Assembly (NCBI GenBank): GCA_022376925.1
Contig: JAIOJX010000032.1
Location: 203,294,939 to 203,358,938 of the forward strand
Direction: 5' to 3'
Source: Tragulus kanchil
Taxonomy: Eukaryota > Chordata > Mammalia > Artiodactyla > Tragulidae
DNA: 64,000 nt
Both the position numbers and the translations under genes were made by a program. Of the stretch, positions 55,680 to 64,000 are shown piece after piece. Position 1 is the first letter of the stretch, and every line of letters begins with the position of its first letter. The notes under the pieces are model-generated. The model was given only the letters and a program-made list of their open reading frames with translations, was not told where the DNA came from and did not search any database.

Positions 55680-56089
55680 AGGAACAGTACTAGGAATTAA
55701 GACCATCACATTGTGCTTTAAACTCTACCTAAGATGATTCAAGGGAAATAACTTCAGACTGGCATCACAATGAAATAAGTGAGGTGAGCCAAGGCATAAA
55801 CTGGAATTTCCAATTCAGTTTAATGTATGTTCTAAATATGTTAGTAGCTCTTACTAATAGGGGGACCTGATTCTATTTCCCAGGAAAGTAATTGAGGAGA
55901 TGAAACTAGTTTACATCTCAGTTCTAGAGCCCTGCTCACCCAATGGGCCAGCTGCAGTAGGGCATCCACGACTGCACAGGGAAGAATACCATCTCACAGT
56001 TTTCCAAATCAACAAGCAAGCCAGTGTCCACAGAGCCTCTTACCTCTGTCTTCTGCCTATCTCTCCCTGCTCCTCTATACACTTTATAC
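55680..56089. other. Unrecognised single-copy sequence
   Basis: No named repeat or coding signature. A 109-residue frame at 55900-56229 has no recognised motif. Confidence 0.3.
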
Positions 56090-56420
56090 ATCAGCCACGC
56101 CAAAATCCTTGCAGTGCCCTGAACAGACTCCGCTCTTTACCTCTGGATGGCCTCATCCTCTCTTTAACTCCTACTTCCCCTTCAAGATCTGGTACAGTAG
56201 TTTTTGAATCCTCCCCCTATTCACTTTGAGTTGAGTGACTTCCTCTTTGCTGCCAAAATACCTTGACATTCTTATCTTAAAATCACCCCACCATGTAATA
56301 TCTGCTTTCCGTGTCTCTTCCTCCGAAGACCATGAACTTCATGAGAGTAGGAACGCCTCTCCTCTTCGCTCCCAGCAGAACCGTTGGCATGTGTTCCATA
56401 CACACTTTGTGACTGAAGGG
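56090..56420 (+). mobile_element. L2 LINE 3' relic, sense
   Basis: Order fits an L2 3' end: ccccttcaagatctgg, a degenerate middle, then gaccatgaacttcatgagag (L2 'clip' region) and agcagaaccgttggc. It is old and gapped. Confidence 0.55.
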
Positions 56421-56873
56421 ACATGTATAAAGGCCAGAACTGTGAAGATGGTCATTGACTAGCAGTTCCATGACATGGTGAGCAAGATGCTACAGCATGG
56501 TGGTACTGTTACAGTACCCTAAACGACTCAGAACCATGTTCTCCTGGTTTAGAGATCAGTTCTGCCCTGGTGCAAAATGGACAGTGCCTTTTCATTGTCC
56601 TTGGTTTGTCAGGTTTTACTGACTTGTGCTCTTGTCATTTTCAAAAACAAAAGTAGGTCAAGGGATGAGGTGCCACAGAAGTTGGCTTCTTTCAGGTGAT
56701 AAACTCAGAGAAGAGACCAGCCACGCATGTTGCTCTCCTAGACAAACAGTCCACCAGAAGCAACACATACATGAAGTAAAAGAATCTCTCCGGACACCCA
56801 GCCCTGGTCCCAGTGACACAAAGTTTATTTCAGGTATACAGGCCCACCAATAGTTCACTAATATTGTAAAAAG

Positions 56874-57105
56874 GGCAGCACAGTGTACTGGTTGGGAACA
56901 GGACCTTTAGCATAAAACACTTAAATTTGAATTCTGGTGGACACTGACTAGCTATGTGACTTGGAATAAGTGAATGTATAACTGTAAGTACATTTCATTG
57001 CTTTAAAACAGAGACAAAAGTACCTAGCTTAGAGTTGCTGAGGATTAAGGGAGACACTGTTTACAAATAGCACATAATACTCAGTAAACCATCACCATTA
57101 TTAGG
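56874..57105 (+). mobile_element. MIR SINE, sense
   Basis: Order is clear: acagtgtactggttggg, tgaattctggtgg, ctagctatgtgacttgg, gtacctagcttagagttg, aggattaagggag, tactcagtaaaccatc. Duplicated at 57995-58227 by D18. Confidence 0.85.
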
Positions 57106-57780
57106 AGGAGGAGGAGGACCATGGGCTCTGGGCAGCGCTCTACTGGTTTCCAGCAGAGTGTATCTGTCTAAGCGAGCCAAGAGTATTCAGCTCTGTGGCA
57201 GCCACCCTCTCCCCCAAAAAGTCCCCGGCGAAGCATGCTTTGTGAGCACTCTGTAAACACCTGCTGGATCAGTGAACAGAGCAATGGTCCTAGTGGACCT
57301 TTACCAGTCTTATCAGCTGTCCAGATCCAAACCGCCCTGTTTGAGAAATCCATCCATACTGAACAAAAGCTAAACATTCCAGATAAACTCATCCTCCCTT
57401 CCTGTAGTCAAGACACAGGCACCTGATTATTAATCAGATAAGTAACTAATATATGATCATTATAACTAATCTACCTATCCCAGATTTTAAATCAGACAAC
57501 TAGTGATATGAAGAAGCCAGAAACATACAGAGTCCCTCGTGGTAAGGGGTGGAACCCCTGCACAGAGATTCAGAGGCAGTCTGCCGCGATGTGGAAAATC
57601 AAGTTCTACTTCATCATCAGTAGGGATAATGCCTGAGACGCCAACAAGAAGTTCTCTGATAAGGGAAGCTTCATCATGGCACCCAAGGCTGAAGGGTGGT
57701 GTGGTAATGGGTCTGTCTCGCCCCAAAACCCAAACTAAAATCTTTCCAAGAGTAGCAAGTTAAAAAATAAAGGGAAGCCT
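57106..57780. other. Unrecognised sequence, GGA-repeat start
   Basis: Opens with a short GGA repeat (57104-57118). The rest is unassigned and duplicated by D18. A purine/pyrimidine-balanced stretch with tgatcattata near 57460 has no family match. Confidence 0.35.
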
Positions 57781-57994
57781 TCAAGGGATGAGGTGCCACA
57801 GAAGTTGGCTTCTTTCAGGTGATAAACTCAGAGAAGAGACCAGCACGCATGTTGCTCTCCTAGACAAACAGTCCACCAGAAGCAACACATACATGAAGTA
57901 AAAGAATCTCTCCGGACACCCAGCCCTGGTCCCAGTGACACAAAGTTTATTTCAGGTATACAGGCCCACCAATAGTTCACTAATATTGTAAAAA

Positions 57995-58227
57995 GGGCAG
58001 CACAGTGTACTGGTTGGGAACAGGACCTTTAGCATAAAACACTTAAATTTGAATTCTGGTGGACACTGACTAGCTATGTGACTTGGAATAAGTGAATGTA
58101 TAACTGTAAGTACATTTCATTGCTTTAAAACAGAGACAAAAGTACCTAGCTTAGAGTTGCTGAGGATTAAGGGAGACACTGTTTACAAATAGCACATAAT
58201 ACTCAGTAAACCATCACCATTATTAGG
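57995..58227 (+). mobile_element. MIR SINE, D18 second copy
   Basis: Copy of 56874-57105 carried by D18. Confidence 0.83.
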
Positions 58228-58904
58228 AGGAGGAGGAGGACCATGGGCTCTGGGCAGCGCTCTACTGGTTTCCAGCAGAGTGTATCTGTCTAAGCGAGCC
58301 AAGAGTATTCAGCTCTGTGGCAGCCACCCTCTCCCCCAAAAAGTCCCCGGCGAAGCATGCTTTGTGAGCACTCTGTAAACACCTGCTGGATCAGTGAACA
58401 GAGCAATGGTCCTAGTGGACCTTTACCAGTCTTATCAGCTGTCCAGATCCAAACCGCCCTGTTTGAGAAATCCATCCATACTGAACAAAAGCTAAACATT
58501 CCAGATAAACTCATCCTCCCTTCCTGTAGTCAAGACACAGGCACCTGATTATTAATCAGATAAGTAACTAATATATGATCATTATAACTAATCTACCTAT
58601 CCCAGATTTTAAATCAGACAACTAGTGATATGAAGAAGCCAGAAACATACAGAGTCCCTCGTGGTAAGGGGTGGAACCCCTGCACAGAGATTCAGAGGCA
58701 GTCTGCCGCGATGTGGAAAATCAAGTTCTACTTCATCATCAGTAGGGATAATGCCTGAGACGCCAACAAGAAGTTCTCTGATAAGGGAAGCTTCATCATG
58801 GCACCCAAGGCTGAAGGGTGGTGTGGTAATGGGTCTGTCTCGTCCCCAAAACCCAAACTAAAATCTTTCCAAGAGTAGCAAGTTAAAAAAATAAAGGGAT
58901 AGCC

Positions 58905-59619
58905 TCCTTTATTTGTAGAAGTGGGCCCAGGCTTCCTTGCCCGTCCAAGACTGGAAAGGAGAAAGCAGAAAAGTGACCACAGTTCAGCCTGACTTTTCAA
59001 GAACAGCAACTCCTCTCCCTAGTAAATAGGGGCGACCCATCGTTGAGGCTGACTAGTGTGATTAGCAATTCTTCTTACTCCAGTGGGCTGGAAGAAGGAA
59101 CAAAGACACGTGAGGAAAGGAACAGACACCTTGAGTTGACTTTCCTAATTGACGATAATTACCAACAAATGGAAGTGCTTCACTCCAATCAGTGCTTTAA
59201 GCCAGCAGGTTAAGGCGGTGTGGCAGAGGAGCTCGTTAGCACATAAGTCTTAATGAACTAATGGAGGTGAGGGCGGAGGCAGACAATCTGTCCACACTGG
59301 ATTGACCTGCCCACCAGTCTGCCCATCTGTGGAGGCTGAAAAAGTAAAGGAGATCAACAGAGTAGGGTCAGAAAAGGCAGAACTCTAGAAAGGAAGCAGG
59401 TATTTGGTGTCGAGACATAAAGATCAACATAAGGTTTCAATTTTGGCAACTAGAGGTCATTGGTGAACCAGACAAGAACAACTGTAATTGTTCAATTGGC
59501 GAGCGTGGCAGACAGGTTTTAGTCTGGTTGCTCAGTCCCAGTGGCACATTGGCTGCACATTCTTGTTTTAAAAACATCCCATTCTTAGGTAACTGGCCTG
59601 TGGTTCAGTCGAGAGAATT
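58905..59619. other. Single-copy sequence with CNE-like stretch
   Basis: From about 59140 to 59300 and 59450 to 59520 the sequence has dense homeodomain-like words (cctaattgac, gataattacc, ctgtaattgttcaattgg) and E-box-like words, with no repeat match. It may be a conserved enhancer; only comparison with other mammals could tell. Confidence 0.25.
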
Positions 59620-59680
59620 AGGGTTTTTTAAATCTCCCCAGATGATCCCAGTGTGCAATCAGGGTTAAAAACTACTGCTT
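59620..59680. mobile_element. MER5-like end fragment
   Basis: The phrase gatgatcccagtgtgcaatc and then gttaaaaactactgc match the terminal part of MER5-type elements. Confidence 0.45.
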
Positions 59681-61865
59681 CGGTGGATTGAGAATGAACA
59701 GAAAGTGCAGGAAAGGGCAGTACCTTTAGTGCTAGTCAAGAGGTTCAAAGAGTTGAGGAAAGTGGTTTTTGTTTGAAGAGGAAGTCTTTGAACGTATTTA
59801 AATGCAAAGCCATACGTGTCAGGAGTGAGAAGTCGTAGCGAGCAAGGCTTCAGAGGACCTGAGCATAGGAGACGGGATTCTTTAGGGGCAGGACAGGCAT
59901 TACAAGAAAAGGAGCGGTGAGGAAGGCTGTAGGCGAAGATGTGTGAGCGGCTTTCCCTGTCTAGCGTGCTGTGATCTCTTAGGGGGAGGCCAGAAATGCT
60001 GCTGAGAGAGAAGGTGGGGCGGGAAAGGCTGTATAGGGTCAGTTTGTGATAGCTGCTCACAACAGGTGGGAGACTGAGATAAACATGTAGAGCAATTCAA
60101 ATCATCACCATGATCTGGGGGTGGCAGATGTTTCCTGGAGAAATACAGGGCCCACTACAGGCAGCAATGTGTAAGTCACCAAGGCCATTTGTAAGTCCTC
60201 TGATATTTTTGTTCCTTTTTTCAACTAAACATCTGAATAAGGGATGTGCAAAGGTCAGAATTCACTTCTACAGAAAGAGAACACTGATTTTCGTAACTTA
60301 AAAGTTTTTTTATATTCCCACACCTTGATAAAATCTAGTAACACGAACATTTTTGGCCAGAGGTACTTTTTAATGGGAAAAAAAACCCAAAAAACAAAAA
60401 ACCTGTGATGTTTTAAAAGACTACAAAAATTTAAAGGAGAGCTAGACAGTCTATTATGGACGTGTGTTCATCACGTTTTTTATTTTCTATGTATTATGAT
60501 GTTTGACATCTTATAATGTGTTGACATTTTTCTGGATGGGGAGACGGCCCCTCCCATGACTGGCCAGTTCTTAGAGCTGGCTAAGGTCTCAGCCCCCAGC
60601 ACACCTGCTGTGAAAACCAACCAGGTGGGTGGAGCCACGCCTCCTCCCTTTGGCCTGCACACCCCAGGCCGCCATCTTCCCAGGCCAGGCACCCAGCAAC
60701 TACAGCCCTCAGTGTAGCTCTAAGGACTGAGGATTACTGGGAACTGAGCCATTCCCAAACTGTTCTCCCTGACCTGCTTTGCCTTTCCTGAGAAAACCCC
60801 ATCAAGGATCTGGCCTAAACCTATCGCTTGCTCCTATCCTCTGCCTTCTGACCCAAACCTGGTGTGGCCCTGCCTGGCAAACCGTGTCCCTTGTTTCTAG
60901 GGGAACTGAAACATTAGACTTTTCTTTCAATAGCACTGACCTCTCTGTGTCATCACTCAGTCACATTTATAAATGAAGATCCAGGCACAAAACTTGAGCA
61001 TCTGGGAAATGATCTTAAAGAAGTCTGCCCTAGCCACACATATTCCCAGAAAGAGAACTCTGGTTCATAGGCTTTAGTAATAAAGTCAGACCCAGGCCAA
61101 TTCATACAAATAAAATCTAAAGGAAAAATGGCCATGATATAATTTCAAAGCTTTAAGATTACTGTATTCTGGAAAAACGAATCGTAAGTCAGACAGTGGT
61201 TTAAAAAATATACAACACGTTATTACTATTGGTCCCCAACCCCCAGGGAGTCACTGGCTGAAATGTAAAACGACGACAAGAGGGTGTGATTAAGTGGGAT
61301 CACTGGAAACTGATTTTTACATGCTCTGAGGTACTGAGATTAATTCCCAGCAAAAGATTCCCAATAACTCAACAGGTATTTATTACACAATCGCTATATA
61401 GCGGAGGTGATTGGTTTGTTTTTTCTTCCTTTTTGTGAGCTACACTTTAAAGGTTTCATTATTATTATGCTGGAAAATACTTGGCATTTTCCCATGAAAC
61501 TAAGATACAATGAATAGGTAACATAAACTCATGAATAGCAGTATTTTACACAAATGTTTTACAGTCAATTGTGAAAAACAACTATCATACACAGACTAAA
61601 AATCCACTGTTATACTTTAATCCACTTTTAAAAGGTTGTTTCCATCCATCTAAAAATGGGCTCGATGGCATTTTTCTTCACATCATCTGTTCTCAGTATT
61701 TCCAGGTCTTTCAGGAACTTGAGGGGGAAAGCATGGGAAATAAAGACATTTAACAGTTTCTGTGAAGAACCATACACAAAACATCTCTATACTTACGGAG
61801 GAAAGTACGAGAGCCCCTCAGAGCTTCGGGGGATACCACTATGTTAAGACACTTCTTTTCAACTA
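59681..61865. other. Unrecognised single-copy sequence
   Basis: No confident repeat. A minus-strand frame at 59665-60060 has no known motif. At 60540-60700 a GC-richer stretch contains ccgccatctt (YY1-like) and a GC box-like ccacgcctcc, but lacks a CpG island. Confidence 0.3.
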
Positions 61866-62030
61866 TGGCAAAGCTCACAGTTCTTAAACAACATCATGTG
61901 GAGTCCCCTGTAGGGCCTGTAAAAGACCACTGGGCCTCACCCTCAGGGTTTCTGACTCAGCTGATCTGCTGGGGAAGAGAATGCATGGGTGCTGCTGGTC
62001 TAGGGTCTTAGCACCCCTGCTCTAAGCATC
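61866..62030 (-). mobile_element. MER5-like DNA transposon relic
   Basis: Reads actgggcctcaccctcagg, gtttctgactcagctgatctg, gagaatgcatgggtg, and ctctaagc at the end, in MER5-type order. Boundaries are approximate. Confidence 0.55.
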
Positions 62031-63809
62031 TCCTTCTCTTCCCCTTGCCTTCTCATCTGAATCTTGCCAAGATTCCTTTCCTTGGTGAACCTTCAGAATC
62101 TGCCCCACTCCTCATCAACACAGTGCTCAAAAAAATTTTTTTTATTCCCCACATGTGGCAATTTTATCAAGTCCAGGAACATTTCTTTTTATTGGCCATA
62201 AGTCTGTTTTGCTAGGTTTCTTACAAACCTTATAATCCAAGCTCTTCAGCAAGATCAATGTCCTTGTTAATTTTCAATGGTGTTATTTCTAGGCATATGA
62301 TGTTCATCTGTTTCATAATCTTAATGTAAGCGAAGGCATCTTGGGACCACTTGCATTGCTAACAGCAGAACCCACCAATTTCCTCACACTTACCCTCTGT
62401 ACCAGTTTTCCAATGGGGTAAAAACCCAACCTGACTTCTGTCACTATCGGTAACTCCACTAACTATCACGACTAGAGTGGAAGATGACAAGCAAAATGGG
62501 CGCTCAAACACTAACCAAGGAAGCAGCTGACAGGAAGAGCAACCTGCTTCCTCCACCCCTCCCACCATCCTGTGAACCATGATACATTACAACGTGCTAG
62601 CTATGCCCCAACTACAACACATGCACAGCAGCTAGGGAGAGCCACTCTGTTCTCATCTCCGCTCAGATGAGGTTCACCAAACATACAGACTGCTGAGCAT
62701 GGCTTGTAACGCTGAGATTTTTACCCACCCTGATCCCCAGGAGACAAGAGCCTGTGGCTCAGAACCATGCAGTGAAGCCAAAAAAAAAAAAAAACTTGAC
62801 ATGAACCATGCACCACCAGGAGCCTTTGCCTTGAGCCAAAGTGGAGAACGCATCACACCAGCCATGACAGGGACAGCCTTGGCTCCTCCCTCGTTCAACA
62901 CTCTGTGACTTGTTCAACTCTAAATGACTTCGGTGATAACTCTGCTCCTGTACTTAGAGCATTAAAACTTGCTGTGCTGTGGTCTAGGCTGCATTTCTGG
63001 TTCCAAAATGCAGAGATATATCAGACTCATCCCTTTGGGATTCAGAAACAGTTTACCTGTCCAAGGTGTTGAGCTTCACTTAGCAAACAAAGCCATAAGC
63101 TCACAGACTAAGAAGTTTTAAAATTAAAAAAGAAAAACTTTCCTTCAGCTTTTAGTCATTTTGTTGCCAAAATGGCCTTGTTTGTACAGCCCAGCAAAGC
63201 AATATCATCTGAAATTTCCAATCATATTGGTTTCTACAGAATTCAAGGCTAAATGAGGCCTATTTATCAAGAATGTAACACTCAGTAAATATATTCTGCT
63301 CCTCCAAATTTGGCACTGTGTAAACAGTTACTAATTTCCTCTTCCGAACAGGTCTTACCATAAATTTAACACAAGTTCTGATGCAAATGAAGTTGTTCCC
63401 TTTAAAATACTGACTCTGAAAAATAACCCCAAATTCCCTTAAACCCATAAGCAAAACTATCCTTTATGAATGATACTCATGCAAGTAGATGGCTTGACTT
63501 TTGTTCACTGTGAAGAATATTCAAGACTAGGATCTAGACAGGCAACTTGGACAGCAAGCTGGGATGAATCAGAATCTGAAAATAAGGAAGAACTATGCCA
63601 CTCTGTTCCAGTTAATACTTCAGAGCAGACCAAACACATATGAGTTCAAAAATTATTCTCAAAGGAAGTCAAGTTATCAGATTTCTTTTCAACAGACTAC
63701 AAGACCCAATTTTGAAATTATCTTTTGTTGAAGGGGAAGACTTTTCTTAATATATGACACTACACACTTTGCATACAAAAAGGAAATTTAAAATTTAAGC
63801 CTTAGGGGC
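62031..63809. other. Unrecognised single-copy sequence
   Basis: Contains poly(A) at 62780-62793 that may end an old retroposon. No coding signature; a T-rich start at 62130-62150 hints at another retroposed end. No named family. Confidence 0.35.
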
Positions 63810-64000
63810 TTCACTGGTGGTCCAGTGGGTGAGGACACCGCCTTGCAGTGCAAGGGGCGCCGGTTCGATCCCTGGCCTGGGGAGATCCTGCGTGCCGCGG
63901 AGTGGCTGGGCCAATGTGTTCAACTACCAAGCGGGAGCTCTAGAGCGCATGTGCCCAGATCAGGGCCGGTGATCTGCAGCGACAGAGGCCACTGCAATGG
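63810..64000 (+). mobile_element. Young CHR-2-like SINE, cut by window end
   Basis: Head cttcactggtggtccagtgg, B box ggttcgatccc at about 63863, CpG-rich body, with agatcagggccggtgatc differing from other members. The 3' part lies beyond the window. Confidence 0.9.

Larger units (their letters stand above)
56658..58904. repeat. Tandem duplication D18, unit about 1122 bp
   Basis: Segment 56658-57780 recurs at 57781-58904 (offset 1123 then 1122). Copy 1 ends taaagggaagccttcaaggg where copy 2 reads taaagggatagcctcc. One base is also lost at the copy 2 start (gaccagcacgc against gaccagccacgc). Confidence 0.93.

Noticed and set aside
59665..60060. 131-residue minus-strand open frame
   Set aside because: Serine-rich, no recognised motif, adjoining a MER5-like fragment; no splice context or conserved start.
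60540..60700. Promoter with YY1-like and GC-box-like words
   Set aside because: No CpG island, no adjacent open frame or spliceable exon, and both words are common by chance in GC-richer DNA.

Overview
This window is non-coding nuclear DNA from a ruminant artiodactyl. The call rests on repeat content: BovB LINE fragments (36244-36478, 47641-49560), Bov-tA/BovA2 SINEs (for example 283-506, 6055-6481, 42544-42762, 50840-51050), ruminant-type L1 3' ends (17500-17998, 47258-47640, 49800-50640) and tRNA-derived SINEs related to the cetartiodactyl CHR group. I found no supportable protein-coding gene, functional RNA gene, CRISPR array or prokaryotic-style operon. The species cannot be fixed from the sequence alone.

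The dominant feature is a series of 17 direct tandem duplications with units of about 1.06-1.18 kb. They cover 1841-9654, 10896-13101, 18998-23080, 23731-27884, 28926-31290, 33625-39767, 43342-45470, 50284-52582, 53447-55679 and 56658-58904. The copies are nearly identical and carry no mobile-element hallmarks. Unit length does not depend on content, and copy ends often degrade into error-like sequence next to the junction. Where events chain, successive junctions are about 1.83-2.01 kb apart. The simplest reading is that about 1.9 kb sequence pieces overlapping by about 1.1 kb were abutted instead of merged, so roughly 19 kb (about 30%) of the window is probably false duplication. An eighteenth, 505-bp duplication (41446-42457) differs: it looks like recombination between two neighbouring SINEs.

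Layout. 1-1840: three SINEs and unrecognised sequence. 1841-9900: chained duplications of mostly unrecognised sequence with an inverted Bov-tA/BovA2 pair. 10200-18240: a large antisense L1 region interrupted by SINEs, by an endogenous retrovirus remnant (500-bp LTR plus broken integrase) and by a chimeric insertion. 18240-31494: mostly unrecognised sequence with MER5-like, MIR and SINE copies. 31495-36240: a MIR, a ruminant L1 3' end and unrecognised sequence. 36244-38707: a BovB 3' end (three copies through duplication). 37893-53000: antisense L1 and BovB layers densely loaded with SINEs. 53010-64000: sense L1, L2, MIR and MER5-like relics, long unrecognised stretches, and a young SINE cut by the window end.

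No genes act together here. The interest lies in assembly structure, nested insertion history, a young-looking CHR-2-like SINE family with an extended 3' body, and a few AT-rich stretches that could be conserved regulatory elements.
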